Shown here: positions 1 to 7,307 of the stretch, piece after piece
How positions within the stretch are numbered: position 1 is the first letter of the stretch
Layout of the letters: each line of letters opens with the position of its first letter
Assembly (NCBI GenBank): GCA_964529445.1
Contig: CAZGWJ010000065.1
Coordinates: 1 to 14,815 of the forward strand
Source of the DNA: CAZGWJ01 sp964529445
GTDB taxonomy: Bacteria; Oederibacteriota; Muellerivitia; Muellerivitales; Muellerivitaceae
Direction: 5' to 3'
Length of the DNA: 14,815 nucleotides
The notes under the pieces: model-generated
The model's input: the letters and a program-made list of their open reading frames with translations, nothing else
What the model was told of the DNA's origin: nothing
Databases searched by the model: none
Program-made: the position numbers and the translations under genes

Positions 1-203
1 GGATAATACGAGGCGGTGGGGTAGGGCGAAGGAAGGATCGGCACCGGGTAGAGCGGGGGAGGCGGGGGGGGCGGCTTGATCTTACCGGAATCCGGCGGCG
101 GAGGCGGCGGGCGGTGGAGATCCCCCAGCGCAAGGGATGGCACTAGGACGGCCCAGAGGACCATCGTTGCAAGAAAGGCGCGGATCTTCCGGTTCATCAG
201 CAT
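1..203 (-). CDS. Secreted proline-rich protein of unknown function, N-terminal part only
   Basis: The reading frame runs off the left edge, so only about 67 N-terminal residues are visible. It begins M-L-M-N-R-K, continues with a hydrophobic stretch (about residues 9-25, ending SLALG) typical of a Sec signal peptide, and then becomes extremely proline-rich: two runs of six or seven prolines around a DSGKIK segment, then a tail rich in Y, P and S. There is no cysteine at the cleavage site, so it does not look like a lipoprotein. The start at 203 has a GGAGG five bases upstream; an in-frame ATG at 197 is the alternative. It lies 58 bp after the TPR/barrel gene on the same strand and is probably cotranscribed, so an envelope role is a reasonable inference. 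I do not recognise the family. Confidence 0.6.
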   Translation of the reverse strand, partial: MLMNRKIRAFLATMVLWAVLVPSLALGDLHRPPPPPPDSGKIKPPPPPPPLYPVPILPSPYPTASYY

Positions 204-261
204 GACAGCCTCCACGAACATCCAAACGGATGGATGATGCGGCAACGAACGGATGGATGTC

Positions 262-1803
262 TCAATAGTACCACACCAACCCCACATACCCGTTGTTCGC
301 CCGGCCGGAGAGAGACCCTACGTTCGATATCGTCCAACGCACGGCATCCCCGACGATCAGGTTTAACTGCTTCATCAAGGGAATCTGGATCTCGGCATCC
401 AAGCCGCCCTCCCGGTCCACTCGAGAGGTCCCTTCCCCGGCATCCCCGTAACGGGGATATTCCGATCTTTGCAGGCGAACACCGGCCGTCAGGCCCCACA
501 GCCCCCATCCCCCCCGGCGGTACGAGAGCCGCACGCCTTGTCCATGCTGGTCGTAAGCCTCTGCCCGCGCTCCGCTCCATCGGAAGGATGCAGAGGCCTG
601 CACGACCCCGGTATGACCCACGCCCTGCTCCGCGAGCGCCGTGGCAACGAAAGTGGTGGCGTCCATCTCCTGTGATATCGGGTAATCCTCGGCAATAACC
701 TGGCCTTGCAGCTGCAAGAGATCGGCCCATGGACCGCGCCACTGCCAGGCCAGGGCCGCCTGATGGTGGCGGTATGGGATGTCTCCCTGCCTTCGGACCA
801 GGAATACGTCGTAGGATCCGTAGAGGGCTGTCCGTTCGGCGAGGGCCGGGTTCGCGGAAATCCCGAAATTGCCCCATGTATCGTTCACGGAAGTGTCATC
901 CCGCTTGTTGCGCGTGGCACCGGCAGCCGCGAAAAACCCGGCAGAAGCACCCTCGGCGTAGGGTCCGCCACTCAATTGGACCGTCAGATCCGTGTTGTTC
1001 CCTTGAACATCCGCTGGAAACCCGGGCACATCCCTCCGGCCCCGAGACCACCCCGCCACGCTTCGAACGCACCCGTAGACGGCGCCCTGGACGGTGGATG
1101 GCGGCGGTGCCAGGAGCTTTCGCAACGCCTGTTTCGCGAATTCGTTGTTGGGATCAGAACCTGCAAGGTCACCGAAGGTGGCCAGGGCCCTGGAACCCGC
1201 GCCGCTCCTGGCGTAAAGGAGACCGCTCAGGTAGCGGGCGCCCGAATGAGCCGGATCGAGGGAGAGGGTCTGTGCGACTTCCCGTTCCGCCTGACGAAAT
1301 CGGCCCAGTTTGTAATGCACGGCGGCCAGGTTGAAATGGGCCGATGCTGAAAGCGGATCCTCGAGGACGGCCATGTTGAAATCCAGAAGCGCACGGGAGA
1401 ACATCCCATCCCGATACCGCTGGATCCCTCTCCGGATGTGTTCCTGACAACGTTCCTTCCTCGCCCTTGTCCGGGCCATCGCATCCTCAACCTGCGCCAG
1501 TAGCACTATCGAGTATGCATGACCCGGATCCAGCTCGATCGATCTTTTCAGGAGAATGCGGGCCTCGTCCATGTCCCCTTGCCGAAGACGGCATAGGGCA
1601 AGACCGTAGTGGGCATCCGCCGAGGAAGGGTCCTCCCCGATCGCCCTTGTGTACCAGAAAGCCGCTCGTGCGATCTGACCCTGCCCGTAGAGCCGATGGG
1701 CCTGGGATAAGGCCCTGGCGGGTATCGGTTCCTTCCCGCTCGCGGCAAACGGAAGGAAAAGGAGGGTCGAGAATATGAGGAATAATAGGATGGCCCGATT
1801 CAA
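262..1803 (-). CDS. TPR-repeat protein with C-terminal outer-membrane beta-barrel-like domain
   Basis: This is a predicted exported protein of 513 residues. A TTG start at 1803 gives M-N-R followed by a long hydrophobic core ending FAASG, a textbook signal peptide. Extending to the GTG at 1890 would add 29 residues with no such character and place the start inside a hairpin region. About five TPR-like helical repeats follow at roughly residues 28-61, 62-95, 120-153, 153-186 and 187-220, recognisable by A-x-x-x-Y/F patterns and D-P at the repeat ends. From about residue 235 the protein changes to alternating, Gly- and aromatic-rich strands and ends G-L-V-W-Y-Y; a terminal aromatic residue is typical of outer-membrane barrels. 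The architecture recalls TPR-plus-barrel export proteins (PgaA, BcsC, Slam type), but no specific family is claimed. It follows the GGDEF gene and precedes a small secreted proline-rich protein. No strong ribosome-binding site is seen. Confidence 0.75.
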   Translation of the reverse strand: MNRAILLFLIFSTLLFLPFAASGKEPIPARALSQAHRLYGQGQIARAAFWYTRAIGEDPSSADAHYGLALCRLRQGDMDEARILLKRSIELDPGHAYSIVLLAQVEDAMARTRARKERCQEHIRRGIQRYRDGMFSRALLDFNMAVLEDPLSASAHFNLAAVHYKLGRFRQAEREVAQTLSLDPAHSGARYLSGLLYARSGAGSRALATFGDLAGSDPNNEFAKQALRKLLAPPPSTVQGAVYGCVRSVAGWSRGRRDVPGFPADVQGNNTDLTVQLSGGPYAEGASAGFFAAAGATRNKRDDTSVNDTWGNFGISANPALAERTALYGSYDVFLVRRQGDIPYRHHQAALAWQWRGPWADLLQLQGQVIAEDYPISQEMDATTFVATALAEQGVGHTGVVQASASFRWSGARAEAYDQHGQGVRLSYRRGGWGLWGLTAGVRLQRSEYPRYGDAGEGTSRVDREGGLDAEIQIPLMKQLNLIVGDAVRWTISNVGSLSGRANNGYVGLVWYY

Positions 1804-1859
1804 GAATGAATGTTCCGGAAAACAGGATATGCGACCTTGTAAAGATACCACCCGGATCG

Positions 1860-1937
1860 AAAAACACCATTCAACGGAACATGAAATCACAGAATGGAAT
1901 GCCGTTGAACCGGGTCAATGCCGGTTGACCGTTCAAC
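1860..1937 (-). promoter_or_regulatory. Attenuator-like alternative hairpins upstream of the TPR/barrel gene
   Basis: Two mutually exclusive RNA hairpins can form on the minus strand. The first pairs GTTGAAC (1904-1910) with GTTCAAC (1931-1937) and, nested inside, GGTCAA (1913-1918) with TTGACC (1925-1930), leaving a 6-nt loop. The second pairs TTCAACGG (1870-1877) with CCGTTGAA (1902-1909), using the same central segment. Five T residues (minus strand, 1864-1860) follow it after 5 nt. That is the geometry of an antiterminator and terminator, but the second stem is short and its loop is 24 nt, so this is a hypothesis. Confidence 0.35.
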
Positions 1938-1957
1938 AACCGAGCGAAGGGTTTGGA

Positions 1958-3097
1958 TCAGTCGCCCTCGGCCAATTCCCCGACCCGGTTCTTCCCCGCC
2001 ATCTTCGCCTTGCTCACACCTTCATACGCCAGTTCCACCAATCGATCCGGATGGCTTGCCGAAAGAGGAAAGCAAGCGACCCCGACGGAAAGGGTGACTC
2101 TTTCCGCATTGTCGATGCCCTCGATCTCCGGCTCCGATTCCTCGACAGCCTTCACCAGACGTCCCGCGACCCCGATCACGTCGCCCTGGGCCGCCTCGGG
2201 CAGGATGACAGCGAACTCGTCGTCCCCGATCCGGGCCACCGTGTCCACGCCCCTCACACCGGCCCTGAGGACATCGGCCACATGTCGAAGGACATCATCC
2301 CCCGCCTTGTCGCCCCATTTCTCGTTGAAACGCTTGAAATCGTCCACGTCCGCCACGATGAGTCCGCAGGAATGACGGTACCGCTGGCATCGCAAGACCT
2401 CCTGGGCGATGTGACCATCGAAAAAGCGCCGGTTGTAGAGACTGGTCGTCTCATCCGTCACGGTCAACGTTTTCAACTCCTCCTGCAAGCGGACGGACTC
2501 GATGACGAGCCCTGCCTGGGTGGCGAAGTTCTTGAGCGACGTGACGTCGTCCTCGGTGAGCTGGCGGTGCGAGAACAGGTTGTCCACGGCCAGGATGCCG
2601 ATGATGCGGTTCTTCCCGATCTTCAGGGGCACGTTCACGTTGCACGTGACGCCCGACACCACGTTGCCCGCCGCGCCCGGCATCTGCTTGAGGATGTTCT
2701 GGGTGAGAAAATGGTCCTTGTACCCGTTGATGAGATCCGAGAAGATCGAGAAACCCTTACGGCCCGAAACGGGGTGGCGGCTGCGCACGTCGGCGCCATA
2801 CTCGAATTTCCCGTTGTCATCGATACCGACGGCACGCTCCAGGACCTTGCCCCCGGGGGCCAGCAGGAAAAGCCCGGCCCGGTCGTATCCCAACCCCTTG
2901 GTCACGGAGGCCACGATCAGCCGCAGGAGTTCCTCGTAAGTGAGGCCCTTCCGCATTCCCTCCATGATCCCGTGGAACATCGAGATCTCCTGCTTCAACA
3001 ATTCGCGGGCGAGGATCTGCTTGTCCAAGAGGCCCATTTTTGCGGTTTGGACGGTTGGAGCCTTCTTTTTCGTGATCTTCCGTTTCTTCTTGGGCAT
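1958..3097 (-). CDS. GAF-GGDEF protein, probable diguanylate cyclase
   Basis: A 379-residue protein predicted to make the second messenger c-di-GMP from two GTP. It has a very basic N-terminus (MPKKKRK..., residues 1-12), a GAF-like sensor domain at about 50-205 and a GGDEF domain at about 212-375. Visible GGDEF-domain landmarks are N-R-R-F-F (222-226), the metal-binding D-V-D-D-F-K (250-255), the G-D-K-A-G-D stretch and the signature, which reads GDDEF (291-295) rather than GGDEF. An RGVD (282-285) five residues before it matches the RxxD inhibitory site. The ATG at 3097 is chosen because GGAGG lies 6 nt upstream; an ATG two codons earlier touches that GGAGG, and extending to 3178 adds unlikely sequence. 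It has no membrane segment, so it is probably cytosolic. The ligand of the GAF domain is unknown, and activity with the altered signature is uncertain. Confidence 0.9.
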   Translation of the reverse strand: MPKKKRKITKKKAPTVQTAKMGLLDKQILARELLKQEISMFHGIMEGMRKGLTYEELLRLIVASVTKGLGYDRAGLFLLAPGGKVLERAVGIDDNGKFEYGADVRSRHPVSGRKGFSIFSDLINGYKDHFLTQNILKQMPGAAGNVVSGVTCNVNVPLKIGKNRIIGILAVDNLFSHRQLTEDDVTSLKNFATQAGLVIESVRLQEELKTLTVTDETTSLYNRRFFDGHIAQEVLRCQRYRHSCGLIVADVDDFKRFNEKWGDKAGDDVLRHVADVLRAGVRGVDTVARIGDDEFAVILPEAAQGDVIGVAGRLVKAVEESEPEIEGIDNAERVTLSVGVACFPLSASHPDRLVELAYEGVSKAKMAGKNRVGELAEGD

Positions 3098-3374
3098 TGT
3101 CATCCTCCGGCAGTATTGGCCTTCACATCCACCTTGAACCGTCCTAACCCGCATGACCGGCCCCGCGAGAGATCCCATACCGGCTTGCCCGGATGCGGGA
3201 TCCGCGCACCCGATTCCTCATGGCATCTCGCCCTTGGCCCCGCCAAGGAAATCGACTCGATGAGATTGGGCGGGGCGGGCGGCGCCTGCTTTCCCACGCA
3301 AGGCGCGGAGCGTCTGTGCCAAAGGCCGCACGACACCCAATACCCCATCTGTCCGGACAAGGGATCCGCGGTTG
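3098..3374 (-). other. 277-bp intergenic spacer with hairpins between the DUF2207 and GGDEF genes
   Basis: No gene is supported here. A bulged hairpin pairs the segments 3148-3160 and 3189-3199 (CCCGCAT, a 2-nt bulge, then CCGG) over a 28-nt loop, about 50 nt upstream of the GGDEF start. A tight hairpin CCTTGGC-CCC-GCCAAGG lies at 3232-3248. A perfect 10-bp palindrome TGTCCGGACA (3350-3359) lies just after the DUF2207 stop. None has a T-tract on the transcribed strand, so none is a clear rho-independent terminator. I could not match a c-di-GMP riboswitch. Confidence 0.4.
3104..3108 (-). promoter_or_regulatory. Ribosome-binding site that fixes the GGDEF gene start
   Basis: GGAGG on the minus strand lies 6 nt before the ATG at 3097 and directly abuts the ATG at 3103. 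This makes 3097 the likely initiation codon. Confidence 0.7.
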
Positions 3375-5117
3375 TTACCAAGCCCCTCCCCCGCCGCCAC
3401 CCCCTCCGCCTCCCGAACTTCCCCCACCGCCGAATCCGCCCCCGCCTCCTCCCGAGGAACGGGGCGTCGAAGCCATGCTGGTCCCCAGGGACGAGCAGGC
3501 CACGTTGAGACGATCGTGGAAATGATACGCGCTCCATCCGGAATAGGCGGAATGGCTCCGGTACCAGGAGGGCGGCTCGGTGAAGATCCCCGCAAAGACC
3601 TTCGACCATTTCGAAGCCAACCCGAGCGCCATGGCATAGGGCAGGATCTCCTCGAAAACATTCTGCTTTTCCTGGAGGTTGAGGGTATCCTTCTCCGCCC
3701 GCTGGATGTATTCCTCCAACCCCAGCAGATGCTCCTTCGCGAGGACACCCTTCCGGGTCTTGGCGGGCATATTGACCCCGAAAAGGATCACCAGGATCCC
3801 GGTCAGGATCATGCTAACGATCCACAAGCCATTGGGTTGTCCCTGGATCACGGCGGTCAGGAAGGCCGAAGCGACCGTTCCCAGGATGGCAATGACAATC
3901 CCCAATCCGACGTGAAGATTCCTGACCTGGTCCGGATCCCGGGCGAAGTGCCCCTGAGCCACGAGGGATTTGTAGATCCGGGACTTGATACCCGGAAGGT
4001 GCAGGTAGAAGCTTGTATCCAGGTCGCTCAGACCGACCTCGGACCTGCCCTCGAAAAGCTTTTCCAGGATGAACCGCTGATGCTCCGCGAGATGTCCCCA
4101 ATCCATGTCGGGGTTCCGGATCAGCCTGAAATCCGGCTTCTTGAAGAGGAGTCCCTTCTCCTCCCCTTCCTGGATGGTCAGGTACCCGCGAGTTGCCAGT
4201 TCCACGATGCAGGCGGTGATATCCCGCATATCCACCCTCTCATCCACGAGGGTTCCCGCCTCGCCGGCCGAAAGACCCTCCGGCGGATGATACATGACAG
4301 CGATGGCCTCTCGCCCCTTGGGGTCCCGCCCGGTCTTCCACCATTTCCAGAACAGGAACAGGAAGACCAACACGGGGATCAGCAAAACGACGTTGTCCTG
4401 AACGGTCCAAAGGACCTCTTGCCAGAATCCAGGCATGGGAACGGGCTGGCCCGGCCAGGTCACGGCTACCGTCAGCGCCTCGAACGGGTCGAGGGGGCGG
4501 GTCATGCGGAACTTGAACAATCCGTCCTCGAAACCGGAAGCTGCATCCGTTCCCTGCCGCCCGGCAACCCCGGAAAAGGAGGTCGTCCTGACAGTTCCCG
4601 GGTCGATCCCATCCGGCAGTTCGACCGTGGCCATCGCCTCGCGGATGGGAACCGCCCACCCGTTCCCGATGGCGTTCCAATACAACTCCTGGCGATCCGG
4701 GAATTTCAGACACCAACGGCGCAATTCATAGACGATCCGGTAAGGTCTCGCATCCTGCCAGGTACGATTCGGATCCCCGATCTTGAGGCGCACCATCCCG
4801 CCGTTCCATGTGGTCTTGAAGGCATAGGCCTTGCCTTCTCCGTCGTCGATGAAAAGGACGTTGAAACGGTAGTTGAACCGGCGACCCATGCCATCCGTAA
4901 AACGGAGGGGAATGTCCCGATAGATGCCGTGATGGGGCTCCTCGGTGAAGTTGGCCATGATGCGCTCGCTGACGACGAGGGACCCGTCCTTCTTCACCGT
5001 GAAATCGGTGCGATAGGAATCGATCCACCACGCCGCCTGAAGGGCGCAAGGCAACGACACGAACACGAGGACCCCAGAGACGCAGAGTCGCAGAGAACGG
5101 CAAATCCTCTTGTTCAT
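3375..5117 (-). CDS. DUF2207 family membrane protein with polyglycine C-terminus
   Basis: A 580-residue predicted membrane protein of the DUF2207 family, whose biochemical role is not established. It has a signal peptide (basic MNKRICR, cleavage near LQA-AW at 28-29) and a beta-rich extracytoplasmic domain from about 30 to 235 beginning WWIDSYRTDF, with the family-like segment HGIYRDIPLRF at 63-73. A membrane segment follows at about 243-260, then a cytoplasmic region with a winged-helix look (YLTIQEGEEKGL), two more membrane segments at about 402-424 and 431-449, and a soluble tail. The tail ends in a Gly run (about 556-578) closing in A-W, typical of the low-complexity ends of this family. 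lemA lies immediately upstream in transcription, a frequent pairing. The start codon has only a weak AGGA 13 nt upstream. Part of the signal peptide is coded by the left arm of a repeat element. Confidence 0.85.
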   Translation of the reverse strand: MNKRICRSLRLCVSGVLVFVSLPCALQAAWWIDSYRTDFTVKKDGSLVVSERIMANFTEEPHHGIYRDIPLRFTDGMGRRFNYRFNVLFIDDGEGKAYAFKTTWNGGMVRLKIGDPNRTWQDARPYRIVYELRRWCLKFPDRQELYWNAIGNGWAVPIREAMATVELPDGIDPGTVRTTSFSGVAGRQGTDAASGFEDGLFKFRMTRPLDPFEALTVAVTWPGQPVPMPGFWQEVLWTVQDNVVLLIPVLVFLFLFWKWWKTGRDPKGREAIAVMYHPPEGLSAGEAGTLVDERVDMRDITACIVELATRGYLTIQEGEEKGLLFKKPDFRLIRNPDMDWGHLAEHQRFILEKLFEGRSEVGLSDLDTSFYLHLPGIKSRIYKSLVAQGHFARDPDQVRNLHVGLGIVIAILGTVASAFLTAVIQGQPNGLWIVSMILTGILVILFGVNMPAKTRKGVLAKEHLLGLEEYIQRAEKDTLNLQEKQNVFEEILPYAMALGLASKWSKVFAGIFTEPPSWYRSHSAYSGWSAYHFHDRLNVACSSLGTSMASTPRSSGGGGGGFGGGGSSGGGGGGGGGGAW

Positions 5118-5161
5118 ACCGGGATCCGAATCCTTTCTCTGCGTCTCAACACCTCTGCGGT
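5071..5161. repeat. Inverted pair of 8-nt-phased arms (CGCAGAGA type) at the lemA/DUF2207 junction
   Basis: The left arm 5071-5100 contains the consecutive 8-mers CAGAGACG, CAGAGTCG and CAGAGAAC. The right arm 5132-5161, read on the minus strand, contains CGCAGAGG, a degenerate TGTTGAGA and CGCAGAGA. Aligned over 30 positions the arms agree at 23, including the exact 11-mer GAGACGCAGAG (5077-5087) against its complement at 5137-5147. The loop is 31 bp and contains CGGGATCCG (5120-5128). The right arm overlaps the last base of the lemA stop codon; the left arm lies inside the DUF2207 coding region. Confidence 0.75.
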
Positions 5162-5721
5162 CAACTTTTCCGTTCCGATTCCAGGACGACTTTTACGACA
5201 TTGCGTTCGTCCGCGTCGATCTCAAAAAACGCCAGCGGGTCGAAACGGAACGCCGCAGCGATGAGGTTCTGGGGAAACTGTCGGGAAAGGGTGTTATAGT
5301 CACGCACCACGGCGTTGTAGTAGCGGCGCGCATGGGAAAGGTCGTTCTCGACACCGGCCAGATTCTTCTGGAGGTTCAGGAACTGGCCGTCGGCCTTGAG
5401 GTCCGGATAATTCTCGACGACGGCCAGGAGCCCGGAGAGGGCCCGGTTGAACTCGGCCTCGGGCGCGGCCTTGTCCTTCACGCTGGAAACCCCCGCCGCA
5501 CGGGAGCGCAGTTCGGTCACTCGTTCGAAGAGCGCCTTCTCGTGGCCGGCATATCCCTGGACCACTTCCACGAGGTTGGGAATGAGGTCGTATCGTCGTT
5601 TCAACTGGACATCGACGTCGGCCCAGGCGTTCTTCGCGCGAACCTTGAGGGAAACAAGCGAGTTGAAGAAATAGGCGCCGAGTATGAAGAGGCCTGCGAG
5701 AATCCAGAGTGGGAGGGACAC
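5161..5721 (-). CDS. lemA: LemA family membrane protein
   Basis: A 186-residue LemA family protein: one N-terminal membrane helix (about residues 4-24) followed by a helical cytosolic domain. The diagnostic segment is VRAKNAWADVDVQLKRRYDL at 27-46, continuing IPNLVEVVQGYAGHE (47-61). Further helices carry YYNAVVRDYNTLSRQFPQN (134-152), also typical. The exact function of the family is unsettled. Length matches the family. The start is a GTG at 5721; GGGGG and AGGA lie upstream but AGGA is unusually close to the codon. The DUF2207 gene follows after 43 bp, and the pair probably acts together at the membrane. A promoter candidate sits 40 bp upstream. Confidence 0.93.
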   Translation of the reverse strand: MSLPLWILAGLFILGAYFFNSLVSLKVRAKNAWADVDVQLKRRYDLIPNLVEVVQGYAGHEKALFERVTELRSRAAGVSSVKDKAAPEAEFNRALSGLLAVVENYPDLKADGQFLNLQKNLAGVENDLSHARRYYNAVVRDYNTLSRQFPQNLIAAAFRFDPLAFFEIDADERNVVKVVLESERKS

Positions 5722-5760
5722 TTCCTACCCCCGGCGAAGGATGCGGTTCAGGACACCCCC

Positions 5761-5790
5761 ATGATAAACCACCTGTGCGGTAACGACCAA
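5761..5790 (-). promoter_or_regulatory. Candidate sigma70-like promoter for lemA-DUF2207
   Basis: On the minus strand TTGGTC (5790-5785) and TATCAT (5766-5761) are separated by 18 bp, about 40 bp before the lemA start. The -10 box is good and the -35 box is weak. The 148-bp gap after rseP makes a separate promoter plausible. Confidence 0.35.
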
Positions 5791-5865
5791 TACTCAATTC
5801 GCAGTCAAGAAAGCGCTTAAGTCGCTGGCCGTAACCTTCTAACGCATACCTTCCATCTTCAACCT

Positions 5866-5886
5866 GCAGTCAGCGAATCTGACTGC
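5866..5886 (-). other. Hairpin spanning the rseP stop codon
   Basis: GCAGTCAG-CGAAT-CTGACTGC is a perfect 8-bp stem with a 5-nt loop that includes the rseP TGA (5870-5872). There is no T-tract after it on the minus strand, so it is not a canonical terminator. A transcript-end stabilising or pausing role is possible. Confidence 0.55.
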
Positions 5887-7207
5887 GGAAGGTCTCCTGG
5901 ACCCAGCTCCACACGTCGTTGAATACCGCCAAACCCATCAGGGCGAAGATGAACACCATGCCCACCTGCTGATACACGAGCTGGAATTTCACGGACATCG
6001 GGCCTCGCTTGATGCCCTCCAGGAGGCACAAAACGATCTGTCCTCCGTCCACGACGGGAATGGGAAGGAGATTCATCAGGCAAAGGATGAGCGAGATCAT
6101 CGCCACGGTGTTCATGAACTCGACCCAACTCCGCGCAGCGCGCTGGTACATGGTCCTCAGGATGGTGACCGGACCGGCGATGTTGTCCTTCAGGGACATC
6201 TGGAGCGTGAACAGCTTCCACAGGGCCCCCAGGAACATCGAGGAAAAAGCCACCGAGCGGCCGAAGGCTTCTGGCACGGCCTTCAGGAAGGGCGTGCTTT
6301 TCACATCGTATTCGCCGCTCTCGGGCGGGGAGATGCCGATGGCCATGTTCGAACCGTTGAAGATCCGTTTCACGGTCACAGGATAGACCTTGTCCTTGCG
6401 TTTCACTTCCAACACCACCTCCTCGGTGGTCGAAGTGCGGATGGAGAACGCCAACTCCATCCAGTCCGAAACCTTCTTCCCGTTGAGGGTGAGCACCTCA
6501 TCCCCGGGGCGGAGACCGGCCTTTCGGGCCGGCGTCATGAAATGGACGTCGCCCAGGATGGGTGGCGCGGTACCGTAGATCCCGAGGACGGCGCCCGCCT
6601 CCTTGAGATCGCCCTTCAGCGTCAGCGGAACGCGATTCCCCGCTCGTTCCACGGTCAAAGCCACACCCGCCCGGATCTCCTCCATCTTCACGTCGAAATC
6701 CGTGTTCAGGTTACGGATGGGGTTGCCCCTCAACTCCAGTAGGATGTCGCCCTTGCGCAGCCCCGCTTGGTCCGCCAAACTTCCCGGGGGAACGAACCCC
6801 AAAACAGGCTTCTCAACGGGAATGCGTTCGCCCGCAACAAGGAGAAGGACCAGGATGGCCACGGCCGAGAGGTAGTTCATGAGGGGACCGGCCAGGAAAA
6901 TGCCGATGCGTTTCCACCAGGAGGCGAAGAGGAACTCGCCGGGTTTGGGCGCGTTCTCGTACATCTTCTCCGGGGATTCGCCGGACAGGTCGCCGCCCGC
7001 AGGACGGCAATAGCCGCCCAGGGGAATGGACAGGAGGGCGAACTCGGTATCTCCCCACTTGCGGGCCCAGATCTTGGGACCGAAACCGAGAGCGAAACGT
7101 TCCACGCGTACACCGAAAATGCGGCAGGCGATGAAATGACCCAGTTCGTGGACGAAGATCATGAAGCCGAAGGCCAGCACGACCTCGGCCAATAAAAGAA
7201 AGCTCAA
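5870..7207 (-). CDS. rseP: RIP metalloprotease RseP (site-2 protease)
   Basis: A 445-residue intramembrane zinc protease that cleaves membrane-bound anti-sigma factors and leftover signal peptides. The zinc site HELGH is at residues 20-24 in the first membrane helix, and the second conserved motif LLPIPVVDGGQI is at 380-391 with the ligand aspartate D387. Two PDZ domains lie between them, at about 125-200 and 205-285. Further membrane helices are near 103-126, 368-396 and 412-430. The start is a TTG at 7207: an in-frame TAA lies two codons before it, and GAAGG sits 7 nt upstream. Length is that of the E. coli enzyme. dxr is directly upstream, a common pairing, but the uppS and cdsA genes usually before dxr are missing here. 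A segment normally near GGYVKM reads GGYCRP. Confidence 0.97.
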   Translation of the reverse strand: MSFLLLAEVVLAFGFMIFVHELGHFIACRIFGVRVERFALGFGPKIWARKWGDTEFALLSIPLGGYCRPAGGDLSGESPEKMYENAPKPGEFLFASWWKRIGIFLAGPLMNYLSAVAILVLLLVAGERIPVEKPVLGFVPPGSLADQAGLRKGDILLELRGNPIRNLNTDFDVKMEEIRAGVALTVERAGNRVPLTLKGDLKEAGAVLGIYGTAPPILGDVHFMTPARKAGLRPGDEVLTLNGKKVSDWMELAFSIRTSTTEEVVLEVKRKDKVYPVTVKRIFNGSNMAIGISPPESGEYDVKSTPFLKAVPEAFGRSVAFSSMFLGALWKLFTLQMSLKDNIAGPVTILRTMYQRAARSWVEFMNTVAMISLILCLMNLLPIPVVDGGQIVLCLLEGIKRGPMSVKFQLVYQQVGMVFIFALMGLAVFNDVWSWVQETFRSQIR

Positions 7208-7219
7208 GACTTACCTTCT

Positions 7220-7307
7220 TTCACCCCCAAGTCCCTAAGACCCCAAGTCGGGATCCGTTAAATGATCCGATCTGCTGTTCTTGGGGACTTGGAGATTTGG
7301 GGGTCAA
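7220..7307. repeat. Inverted pair of 8-nt-phased arms (CCCCAAGT type) at the dxr/rseP junction
   Basis: The left arm 7220-7247 holds CCCCAAGT, CCCTAAGA and CCCCAAG in tandem. The right arm 7280-7307, read on the minus strand, holds CCCCAAAT, CTCCAAGT and CCCCAAG. The arms match at 23 of 28 positions. The 32-bp loop contains CGGGATCCG (7249-7257). The right arm covers the dxr stop codon (7304-7306), and the left arm ends 12 bp before the rseP start, so the element fills the entire intercistronic gap. Confidence 0.8.

Noticed and set aside
1804..1890. Extension of the TPR/barrel gene to the GTG at 1890
   Set aside because: It would put 29 residues, with several cysteines, before a perfect signal peptide and start inside the hairpin region.
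3098..3374. A c-di-GMP riboswitch in the GGDEF leader
   Set aside because: Hairpins are present, but the conserved core bases of the known c-di-GMP riboswitch class could not be found.
3193..3525. Plus-strand frame with a polyproline run
   Set aside because: The prolines are the antisense of the polyglycine tail codons of the DUF2207 gene.
1775..5264. Two long plus-strand open frames (1775-3508 and 3372-5264)
   Set aside because: They lie opposite the GGDEF and DUF2207 genes, are recognisable as complements of their codons, and show no domain, signal or ribosome-binding site.
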